Positions 1-5,935 of a DNA stretch of 5,938 bases are shown in pieces. This DNA comes from Planctomycetes bacterium UBA1135 (GTDB lineage: Bacteria > Planctomycetota > UBA1135), in assembly GCA_002311925.1 (NCBI GenBank), contig DCAK01000044.1, positions 1-5,938 on the forward strand. Reading direction: 5' to 3'. Position 1 is the first letter of the stretch; each line of letters starts with the position of its first letter. The notes under the pieces were generated by a model. The model worked only from the letters and a program-made list of their open reading frames with translations. It was not told where the DNA came from and ran no database searches. A program made the position numbers and the translations under genes.

Positions 1-8
1 GGGAATTC

Positions 9-45
9 GGGCTTCTCGAGCCCTCCGAGGCCTCATCCGAGCCTC
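9..45 (-). terminator. Weak hairpins downstream of the DUF1028 gene
   Basis: Two short inverted repeats lie just past the 3' end of the minus-strand gene. One pairs 9-13 with 19-23 (GGGCT/AGCCC, 5-base loop). The other pairs 27-31 with 41-45 (GAGGC/GCCTC, 9-base loop). Neither is followed by a U-tract on the minus strand, so intrinsic termination is only a guess. In GC-rich DNA, 5-bp stems arise often by chance. Confidence 0.15.
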
Positions 46-82
46 CAAGAAGTATCGGGCTCCTACCATTGGGCGACTTTCC

Positions 83-2368
83 CTAGGGGGCTAGGTAGAC
101 CAGTACGGGTTGACTGGCAAATCCGTTTTGGCCGTTCATAGCCAGGAAGGCGAAGTGGTAATCCCGGTCGAGAAGCGCGGGGTTGGTCACGAGCCCGGGA
201 GGCAGAACGAGAGCCGCCGAGGCTTGGCCGGAACCGTTCAATTGGCCCGAGGCTCCGGGAAGGACCGGCCCGTTGGCAAGGCTGAGGCACATGAACGTGA
301 TGGAGTCGGCGACCAGGGGAAGAACGGCGTCGAGGTGCTGGGTGCCGGGTTGAATTCCCGAACCGCCCGCGACCAGGATGTAGGGCTGGCCGGCCCAATC
401 GGGCCCGGCGTCGAGGAGGAAGGAAACGGTCCCCCCGGCGGACGCGGACAGGATGTCGATGGAGGCCACCAGGGAGTCGGGTCGGCGGCTGGCCCGGAAG
501 ACTTCGGTGGAGCCACCGGCGAATCCCGTGAACCAGAGAACCTGTTGGTCAGCCTCCCGACTGGCGGGAAGGAAGGTTCCCTGCGAGGGGTGAAGACCCC
601 CGGGGGCCGCGCCGGCGGGTTGGAAGAGTCCGTCCGGGGTTCGGAATGCGAAATGAGGGCCGTTTCCGGGACGGCCGTGGAAGATGTGGATTCCGCCGTC
701 GGTGAAGACGGGTTCACCGGCCGAGGAGGAGGGGAGGTCGAGCCGGGTGGGAGGAAACCAGCGGGCTTCCGGATGGAGGCGGCGGGTCAGGAAAAGGGAC
801 GGCGAAGCGAAGCGGGATGAGGCGAAGACCATCTCCAGTTCGTCGGGGCTCAACCAGGGGGATTGGTCGCCCGCTCCGGAATCCAGCTCGTGGAGGATTT
901 CCGGGCTGGAAAAGTCATCCGCGACGAATGCCCGCGAGGAAAAGGCCAATCGTTCCACCCCCACCGTTGGGTCCTGGAAGGAAAAGGTGATGCGTAATTC
1001 ATCCTCTGAAATCCAGAAATCGCGAATTCTTGCGGCGTCGAAGGCGGTGAAGGAGACGGGAATTCCGGGGCCGAATGGGGAGGCGGAGGAAGGCCGCGTG
1101 GACCGAAAAAGGCCGCTGCCCCCTGGCTGGGTGGACAGTACGAAGGCGGTCAAGCCATCCGGCATCAGGAAGGGGTGGGAGGAGTTCGAACCGCTGAGGC
1201 CGGGAATGGGCTGGGGGTCGTTCCATGGCTCCAAGTTCGCGGGATGAAGGAGAAGGGAAACGGGGGGCCAGAGGGTCACGGGCTTGACCCCGTCGTCCAC
1301 CACGAATCGAAGGTGGTCGAGCCCGGTTTCGACGCCCGGGGCGACCTCCGCCACATAGGTGCCGTTCAGGTTGTCGATGACGTTGACCAGGGTCGAACCG
1401 CCGGATGACCGGGGGTCGTGGACCATGGATAAGGTCGCCCCCCCGGTGGTGAGAGGGACTCCGTCGATGTCGGCCAGTTCGAGCAGGTAGGCGACCGTGG
1501 AGGGGCTTCCCGCCTCCACATGATGGGTGGGAGCGTGGACCATGGACAAAACCGCGTCGGGCCGGCCTGAAAGGGCCAGCCGCCAAGCGTCGTAGTCCTG
1601 GCGCATCAGGATGATGGGGTCGGGGTCCCATGAATTGAGGTCGCGCTCGTTGATGGTGAGCCAGAAATTGCCCTTGGCGCAGCCGCTCATGTTGCAGACC
1701 CCTGCCTGGTCGCCTGGGCGGGCGATGAGGTAGTAGGCGACGTGGGAGGACTTGAAGTTGCCCGGAGGGGGACTGCCGCAGGCGGTGGGGGAGCCGGTGT
1801 CGCAGGAACAACGGCCGTCTCCGCCGAATGCGGCCGCGGCTTCCATGGCCGCCATCACCTTCTGGGAAAGGTCCCCCTGGGTGTTCAAAAGAGCCTGCTC
1901 GGCTTCGAGGACCACCGGGGCACCGGTGAGGATGTTGCCCTGGATGGCGTAGACCAGGGGTCCGCTTTGGCCGGTCACGCCGCCGGCCCAGTCGAATGCC
2001 TGGCTACCAGTGAAGGTCAGGGCTCGGCCCTGGGTGTCCACCATCCCGTACTGGCGGTGCTGGTGGAGGCTGTCGAAGGCCTGGAGGTGGGCGAGGATGG
2101 CCTCGGGGCCTTCCCCCATGAGGAAATCGTCGTGCATGAGGATGCGGGTGCCGATGCCGTCGACGGCTGCCTGGGCGGCGGCCGCGCCGACCTCAGGAAT
2201 CAGGACCGGCGTCCACCCGCGCAGGTTGATTCCCTCGACGCAGGTGGCGGAAGCCACGCAGACCTCGCCGGTTTCCAGGTTGACGACGACGATGCTCCAT
2301 GTGGCCAGGGCGGGGCCGGCGGCCAGAAGCAGGGCGAGAAGGGTTGCGAGGGGACGGCGCATGAACAT
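83..2368 (-). CDS. Secreted DUF1028 (Ntn-hydrolase-fold) protein with beta-propeller and C-terminal beta domain
   Basis: This 761-residue protein is probably exported. Residues 1-22 form a signal peptide (Arg4-Arg5, a Leu/Ala-rich core, then an A-L-A cleavage site). Residues ~23-262 match DUF1028: the opening TWSIVVVNLETGEVCVAS, then HRQYGMVDTQGRALTFTGS (~104-122), FDWAGG and YAIQGNILTG (~140-149). DUF1028 is a family of unknown activity with an Ntn-hydrolase-like fold. Where ordinary members have an RGxQSAAL-like stretch, this one has a Cys-rich insertion (Cys187, 189, 197, 225, 230), plausibly disulfide-bonded outside the cell. Residues ~285-375 look like an Ig-like beta-sandwich. Residues ~380-630 contain PD40-like propeller strands (HPFLMPDGLTAFVLS, QSPWLSPDELEMVFASSR). 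Residues ~632-761 are a beta domain of the type ending many planctomycete secreted proteins. An AGGA lies 4 bases before this ATG and 10 before a second ATG at 2362, which would give MRRPLATL and is equally plausible. The substrate is unknown. The DUF1028 assignment is strong; the downstream domain assignments are moderate. Confidence 0.9.
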   Translation of the reverse strand: MFMRRPLATLLALLLAAGPALATWSIVVVNLETGEVCVASATCVEGINLRGWTPVLIPEVGAAAAQAAVDGIGTRILMHDDFLMGEGPEAILAHLQAFDSLHQHRQYGMVDTQGRALTFTGSQAFDWAGGVTGQSGPLVYAIQGNILTGAPVVLEAEQALLNTQGDLSQKVMAAMEAAAAFGGDGRCSCDTGSPTACGSPPPGNFKSSHVAYYLIARPGDQAGVCNMSGCAKGNFWLTINERDLNSWDPDPIILMRQDYDAWRLALSGRPDAVLSMVHAPTHHVEAGSPSTVAYLLELADIDGVPLTTGGATLSMVHDPRSSGGSTLVNVIDNLNGTYVAEVAPGVETGLDHLRFVVDDGVKPVTLWPPVSLLLHPANLEPWNDPQPIPGLSGSNSSHPFLMPDGLTAFVLSTQPGGSGLFRSTRPSSASPFGPGIPVSFTAFDAARIRDFWISEDELRITFSFQDPTVGVERLAFSSRAFVADDFSSPEILHELDSGAGDQSPWLSPDELEMVFASSRFASPSLFLTRRLHPEARWFPPTRLDLPSSSAGEPVFTDGGIHIFHGRPGNGPHFAFRTPDGLFQPAGAAPGGLHPSQGTFLPASREADQQVLWFTGFAGGSTEVFRASRRPDSLVASIDILSASAGGTVSFLLDAGPDWAGQPYILVAGGSGIQPGTQHLDAVLPLVADSITFMCLSLANGPVLPGASGQLNGSGQASAALVLPPGLVTNPALLDRDYHFAFLAMNGQNGFASQPVLVYLAP

Positions 2369-2434
2369 TCCATCCTACACCGGAAATCAGCGCCGCCCGT
2401 CGCTGAACGAGGACTGGGGATAGAATTCCCTTCG
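2369..2434. promoter_or_regulatory. Divergent intergenic region, probable back-to-back promoters
   Basis: This 66-base spacer separates the divergently transcribed DUF1028 and citrate lyase genes, so both promoters should lie here or run into the neighbouring coding sequence. On the plus strand TAGAAT (2421-2426) differs from the -10 consensus at one position, but no good -35 lies 16-18 bases upstream. If used, it would start the RNA near 2433, almost at the ATG of the lyase gene, giving a leaderless message. On the minus strand only a poor TAGGAT is visible. The elements are weak; the assignment rests mainly on gene orientation. Confidence 0.35.
2373..2376 (-). promoter_or_regulatory. Ribosome binding site of the DUF1028 gene
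   Basis: AGGA on the minus strand sits 4 bases before the ATG at 2368 and 10 bases before the ATG at 2362. Neither spacing is ideal, so the site does not settle which Met is used. Both starts leave the signal peptide intact. Confidence 0.4.
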
Positions 2435-3658
2435 ATGACCCAAACCCGAACTTCCAACCCTGTTTTCGAGGCGGGCCGCCGGGGCGACTCCGCTCGCGGG
2501 GATTGCTGGATGGGTTGGACCCCCTCCAAGGCGGGCGGGCTCGAGCTGGAGCTCGTCAGCAAGGTGGAAGTCCTCTACGGGGATGCCACCCGGGACATGC
2601 TCGCCAAGCTGGCCTCGGGCGTCGGGCTGCAGGATGGCCGGCTCGAAGTCGAGGACGCCGGCGCCCTGCCCTTCGTCCTGAAGGCCCGGCTGGAATCCCT
2701 TGCCCAGAAGGCCTTGGACGACCCCGGCCTCCGGATTCCCCCCGAGGAAGGCCCGGGTCCTCTTCCCGATTCGGCCCGCGGCCGTCTCCGCCGCAGCCGC
2801 CTCTACCTGCCGGGAAACGAACCCAAGTACATGCTCAACGCAGCCCTGCACCGGCCGGATGCGGTCATCCTCGATTTGGAGGATTCCGTTGCACCGGCGG
2901 CGAAGGCCGATGCCCTTTGCCTCGTGCGCCACGCCCTCCACGCCATCGACTGGGGCGACTGCGAGCGCATGGTGCGGGTCAACCAGGGCGCGGCTGGGCT
3001 GGCCGATTTGGCGGCTCTTCTGGACGCTCCCTTCCACCTCGCTCTTCTTCCGAAAATCGAGGAAGCCGACGAGGTCCTGGCCTTCGACGAGGCCGCGGGC
3101 GCATCCACCCTCTGGTTCATGCCCATCCTCGAGACGGCTCGCGGAATCCTCAAGGCCATGGATGTTGCCGAGGCGTCGCCCCGGACCGTGGCCCTCACCC
3201 TGGGACTGGAGGACCTCACTGCCGACCTCGGGGTCGTGAAGACCCCCGAAGGGGCCGAAACGTTGTTCGCGCGCTCCTTCGTGGTGCATGCCGCGAAGGC
3301 TTGCGGACTTCAAGCCATCGATTCGGTCTACGGAGACGTGGGGGACGAGGAGGGCCTTCGGGCCAGCGTTCGTGAAGCCAAGGCCCTCGGTTTCGAGGGC
3401 AAGGGTTGCGTCCATCCTCGGCAGATTCGAATGGTCCATGAGGAACTGGCCCCCGACCCGGACGCAATTGAAAAGGCCTGCGCAATCGCGCGCGCCTTCG
3501 AGGGAGCGGAAGCCCGCGGCGAGTCCGTGGTCAGCCTGGGTTCGAAGATGATCGACCCGCCCGTCGTCCGCCGCGCCCTGGGCGTGGTCCGGGCAGCCGA
3601 AACCGCCGGCCTCCTCGCCGCCGACTGGCGCGAGGCTACCGAGGAACCCGAAACCTGA
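2435..3658 (+). CDS. citE: Citrate lyase fused acyl-carrier (CitD-like) and beta (CitE) subunit
   Basis: This 407-residue fusion has two parts. Residues ~12-96 resemble CitD (about 95-100 residues when free-standing): GLELELVSKVEVLYGDATRD, then EDAGALPFVLKARLESL near 73-89, which matches the DKGALDCxLRARxEA signature. Residues ~115-395 are CitE, the citryl-thioester oxaloacetate-lyase, with RRSRLYLPGNEPK (119-131), ILDLEDSV (145-152), substrate-binding Arg181 in VRVN, probable Mg ligands Glu233 (ILETARG) and Asp260 (GLEDL), then LGFEGKGCVHPRQI (318-331) and SLGSKMIDPPV. The catalytic residues of the lyase half are all present. In the carrier half, the residue aligned with the prosthetic-group Ser of CitD is Arg21; Ser19 is the only Ser nearby. 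The frame stays open far upstream, opposite the DUF1028 gene, but homology begins after the ATG at 2435, so that start is used. No proper Shine-Dalgarno sequence is visible. The gene lies 10 bases before citF and is surely co-transcribed with it. Other HpcH/HpaI-family lyases (citramalyl- or malyl-CoA lyase) are less likely given the citF neighbour. Confidence 0.92.
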   Translation: MTQTRTSNPVFEAGRRGDSARGDCWMGWTPSKAGGLELELVSKVEVLYGDATRDMLAKLASGVGLQDGRLEVEDAGALPFVLKARLESLAQKALDDPGLRIPPEEGPGPLPDSARGRLRRSRLYLPGNEPKYMLNAALHRPDAVILDLEDSVAPAAKADALCLVRHALHAIDWGDCERMVRVNQGAAGLADLAALLDAPFHLALLPKIEEADEVLAFDEAAGASTLWFMPILETARGILKAMDVAEASPRTVALTLGLEDLTADLGVVKTPEGAETLFARSFVVHAAKACGLQAIDSVYGDVGDEEGLRASVREAKALGFEGKGCVHPRQIRMVHEELAPDPDAIEKACAIARAFEGAEARGESVVSLGSKMIDPPVVRRALGVVRAAETAGLLAADWREATEEPET

Positions 3659-3668
3659 ACCCCCACCC

Positions 3669-5255
3669 ATGCCCCTGACCCAGGAAAGCGTCAAGAACGC
3701 GGCCGGCCGCGAGGTCCCTGCCTCCATCAACGGCAAAAAAACCCTGCCCTGGCAGGGGGTGGGGATGTTCCGACCCGAGGGCCGAAAAGCTTCTCCGCTG
3801 GTGCGCAGCTGCGCAGATTTCCCCGCCGACGGCGACAAGAGGGTCGAAGCCGATGGCGACATGGTGGCGGGACTCAAGGAAGCCCTTTCCCGCGCCGGCC
3901 TGCGCGACGGCATGACCGTCAGCACCCATCATCATTTCCGTGACGGGGATCTGGTGGCCAACGCCCTCTTCGACGCCGCCAAGGAACTGGGCGTCAAGGA
4001 CCTGCGCTGGTTCCCGAGCGCGTCCTTTCCCTGCCACGCCCACCTCATCCCCCATCTCGAAGACGGCACCATCCATCACATCGAGGGCTCGATGAACGGT
4101 CCCCTCGGTGATTTCTGCTCGCAGGGCAGGATGCGCGGGATGGGGGTGCTGCGCAGCCACGGTGGCCGTTGGCAGGCGGTCCAGGACGGCGAAGTGGCCA
4201 TCGACATCGCCGTCATCGCCGCCCCCGCGGCCGACCCCTTCGGAAACGCCACCGGCGACCGCGGTCCCAGCGCCTGCGGGCTTCTCGGCTTCGCCCTCGC
4301 CGACTCCAAGCACGCCGACCACGTCATCGTGGTGACCGACCACGTCGTCCCCTTCCCCTGCGTGCCCTGGCAGATTCAGGGCCAGGATGTGGACCAGGTG
4401 GTGGTGGTCGACCGGGTGGGCGACCCCTCCCGCATCGTTTCCGGCACCACCCGCATGACCCGCTCGCCCGACCGCCTGCTCATCGCCGAATACGTGGCCG
4501 GCTTCGTTCGCGACGCGGGCATCCTCCGCGACGGTTTCTCCTTCCAGGCCGGCGCCGGCGGCATCGCCTTGGCCTTCGCCCAGTTCCTGCGGGGAATGAT
4601 GGAGCAGGCCGGGGTCAGGGCCCGATTCATCCGTGGCGGCTCGACCCAATACCTCGTGAGCATGCTGGAGGACGGCCTGACCGATTACATCCTCGACGGC
4701 CAGACCTTCGACCTGGAAGGGGTGCGCAGCATGCGCGAAAATCCCGGTCACCTGAACACTTCACCCTTCACCTCCTACAACTATCACGGCAAGGGCAATT
4801 TCGCCTCGATGGTGGATGTGGTGGTTCTGGGTGCGACCGAGGTGGATGTGGATTTCAACGCCAATGTCGTGACCCACTCCGACGGCCGACTTCTGCATGG
4901 CATCGGCGGCTGGCAGAATTGCCTCTCGGCCCGCTGCACGGTGCTGGCGCTGCCGTCGCTGCGCGACCGCATCCCCGTGGTGGTGGACCGGGTGACCACA
5001 CTGTGCGGGCCCGGCGAACTCATAGACGTGGTCGCGACCGAGCGCGGCCTTTGCATCAATCCAGCCCGCGAGGACCTGCTCGAGGCCGCCCGCTCCACCT
5101 CGGTGCCCATCCTCGAAATCCGCGACCTCAAGAAGCAGGTGGACCGTCTCTGCGGAGGCCCCCCCGCGGCCCCGGACCTCGGCGACGAATTCGTGGCCGC
5201 CATCCAATGGGTGGACGGCACCACCCTCGACGGCGTCCGTCGCGTGAAGGGCTAG
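3669..5255 (+). CDS. citF: Citrate lyase alpha subunit (citrate:acetyl-ACP transferase)
   Basis: This 528-residue protein matches CitF over its full length (enterobacterial CitF is about 510 residues). CitF swaps acetyl for citryl on the carrier thioester, after which CitE releases oxaloacetate. Visible landmarks are DGMTVSTHHHFRDGDLVAN (80-98), SHGGRWQAVQDGE (163-175), FGNATGDRGPSACGLLGFA (191-209), DQVVVVDRVGDP (242-253), GFSFQAGAGGIALAF (289-303), DVDFNANVVTHSDG (393-406) and CINPAREDL. The end, DEFVAAIQWVDGTTLDGVRRVKG, parallels the last strand-rich segment of classical CitF. The N-terminal ~60 residues correspond to the less conserved CitF leader. The start is the first in-frame ATG after the upstream gene, 10 bases past its stop. 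The gap is C-rich with no Shine-Dalgarno sequence, so translation probably depends on coupling to the upstream gene. GC is very high (75% in the line at 4201-4260). citC, citX and citG are not adjacent downstream. The stop overlaps that of the convergent nuclease gene. Confidence 0.95.
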   Translation: MPLTQESVKNAAGREVPASINGKKTLPWQGVGMFRPEGRKASPLVRSCADFPADGDKRVEADGDMVAGLKEALSRAGLRDGMTVSTHHHFRDGDLVANALFDAAKELGVKDLRWFPSASFPCHAHLIPHLEDGTIHHIEGSMNGPLGDFCSQGRMRGMGVLRSHGGRWQAVQDGEVAIDIAVIAAPAADPFGNATGDRGPSACGLLGFALADSKHADHVIVVTDHVVPFPCVPWQIQGQDVDQVVVVDRVGDPSRIVSGTTRMTRSPDRLLIAEYVAGFVRDAGILRDGFSFQAGAGGIALAFAQFLRGMMEQAGVRARFIRGGSTQYLVSMLEDGLTDYILDGQTFDLEGVRSMRENPGHLNTSPFTSYNYHGKGNFASMVDVVVLGATEVDVDFNANVVTHSDGRLLHGIGGWQNCLSARCTVLALPSLRDRIPVVVDRVTTLCGPGELIDVVATERGLCINPAREDLLEAARSTSVPILEIRDLKKQVDRLCGGPPAAPDLGDEFVAAIQWVDGTTLDGVRRVKG

Positions 5256-5258
5256 CCC
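5249..5258. other. Palindrome carrying both convergent stop codons
   Basis: GGGCTAGCCC is a perfect 10-base palindrome. Its central CTAG supplies the TAG of citF (5253-5255, plus) and the TAG of the nuclease gene (5252-5254, minus), so the two coding regions overlap by 4 bases end to end. There is no intergenic terminator space between them. Confidence 0.85.
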
Positions 5259-5842
5259 GCGGAATCTTGATCCGGGGAATGGTGGTTCTGTACGGAATGT
5301 GCCAATCGCCGTATGTGAACAACTAGTTTTGAGATATCCCTTCGCCCAACAAGAGTAATTGGTAGCCGTGCCTTTTTCGCCTGTGCAGCAGCCGCCTTGG
5401 TAAACCCCGCCTGGGTGACGACAGCAGCAGCTTGGCAGTCGTGGTAGTCGGATCCAGAGACGGCTTGCTGGACAGCATCATTGCCTACGTTTTTTGAGTA
5501 GCGCTTCGCCTGTATTCCAATGCGCACATTTCCAACCGTGGCGATGACGTCGACTCCGAAATCACCGCTGTGCTGAATATTTTCGGCACTAATCCCCTCA
5601 CTCTCCAGCCGAGCAGAAATCCACTTCTCGAAGTCTGCTCCAGACAAGTTGTCCAGATCTTCCAGCCTTAAACCTCCGAGCCACTTTTTTTCTCGTTGAG
5701 ACCGAAAAATAGAAAATGCAATCCAGAGGATGGAGACACCCACAATGATTGGGATGAGAGTGTTTAGGTTGTTGAAAGCCCATGCCAAGAGCAATAGCCC
5801 AGCGATGCATCCTGCTCCTCCAGCTGTTTTTTTTCTGCCCAT
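5252..5842 (-). CDS. Membrane-anchored Mrr-type restriction endonuclease domain protein
   Basis: This 196-residue protein has a basic N-terminus (MGRKK), two likely membrane segments (~9-23 and ~29-46) and a cytoplasmic Mrr_cat-like nuclease domain (~60-180). Family signatures are LSGADFEKWISARLESEG (67-84, with the conserved Phe-Glu), GDFGVDVIA (93-101, metal-binding Asp98) and IQAKRY (110-115), giving the D-QxK variant of the PD-(D/E)xK site. AAVVTQAGFTKAAAAQAK follows, as in Mrr proteins. The active site looks intact. Mrr itself cuts methylated DNA, but many membrane-linked members of this family have no known target, so a defence role is an inference. The ATG at 5842 is chosen; an in-frame TTG at 5851 lacks a ribosome binding site and overlaps a -10-like sequence. 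GC is much lower than in the lyase genes (hand counts 43% and 47% in two lines), which suggests horizontal transfer. An A8 run just after the start and a coding-like stretch upstream in another frame leave the true N-terminus in doubt. Confidence 0.85.
   Translation of the reverse strand: MGRKKTAGGAGCIAGLLLLAWAFNNLNTLIPIIVGVSILWIAFSIFRSQREKKWLGGLRLEDLDNLSGADFEKWISARLESEGISAENIQHSGDFGVDVIATVGNVRIGIQAKRYSKNVGNDAVQQAVSGSDYHDCQAAAVVTQAGFTKAAAAQAKKARLPITLVGRRDISKLVVHIRRLAHSVQNHHSPDQDSAG
5256..5277 (+). terminator. Possible hairpin after citF
   Basis: CCC plus CGGA (5256-5263, with G5259 bulged) can pair with TCCGGGG (5271-5277) around a 7-base loop. It lies immediately after the citF stop, inside the 3' end of the opposing nuclease gene. 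No T-run follows, so if it acts at all it would be a weak or RNA-stabilising structure. Confidence 0.2.
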
Positions 5843-5851
5843 CCTTTTCAA

Positions 5852-5857
5852 ATTGTA
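5852..5857 (-). promoter_or_regulatory. Possible -10 element of the nuclease gene
   Basis: TACAAT on the minus strand differs from TATAAT at one position. It would start the RNA near 5845, three bases before the ATG at 5842, giving a nearly leaderless message. No convincing -35 hexamer sits at normal spacing. This conflicts with the alternative that coding continues upstream of here. Confidence 0.25.
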
Positions 5858-5914
5858 GACGCTGGGAGTGCAAGGACTCTAAAGCCTGCTGAAGGGATTC
5901 GCCCCCCCCAGCAG

Positions 5915-5935
5915 CCAAGCCAAACCCAAGCCAAA
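5915..5935. repeat. Tandem 10-base repeat at the window edge
   Basis: CCAAGCCAAA occurs at 5915-5924 and again at 5926-5935, an exact copy with an 11-base period, about one helical turn. It lies 70-90 bases upstream of the nuclease ATG. It could be a regulator site, or merely repetitive codons (minus-strand Trp/Leu-Gly-Phe-Gly) if the upstream frame is coding. Confidence 0.5.

Noticed and set aside
1..94. Possible 3' end of a plus-strand gene entering from the left edge
   Set aside because: All three plus frames are open to at least 84, with short, unremarkable translations and stops at 84-86, 92-94 and ~139. Nothing distinguishes a real gene tail from chance. The shared CTAG at 83-86 is automatic for any frame that ends there.
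1742..2434. Upstream extension of the CitD-CitE frame
   Set aside because: The frame is open but antisense to the DUF1028 gene, and CitD homology starts only after the ATG at 2435.
2387..3925. Long minus-strand open frame (512 codons) opposite the citrate lyase genes
   Set aside because: It lies antisense to two genes with clear family motifs, shows no recognisable domain, and long antisense frames are expected in high-GC coding DNA.
3636..4751. Minus-strand open frame (371 codons) inside citF
   Set aside because: Its Gly/Ala/His-rich translation has no family features and citF is conserved over its full length.
4811..4856. Direct repeat of GGTGGATGTGG in citF
   Set aside because: It is explained by the Val-Asp-Val codons of two adjacent conserved strands.
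4169..5326. Plus-strand open frame (385 codons) with an Arg/Pro/Gly-rich product
   Set aside because: It is the typical off-frame reading of a GC-rich gene; the composition is not protein-like.
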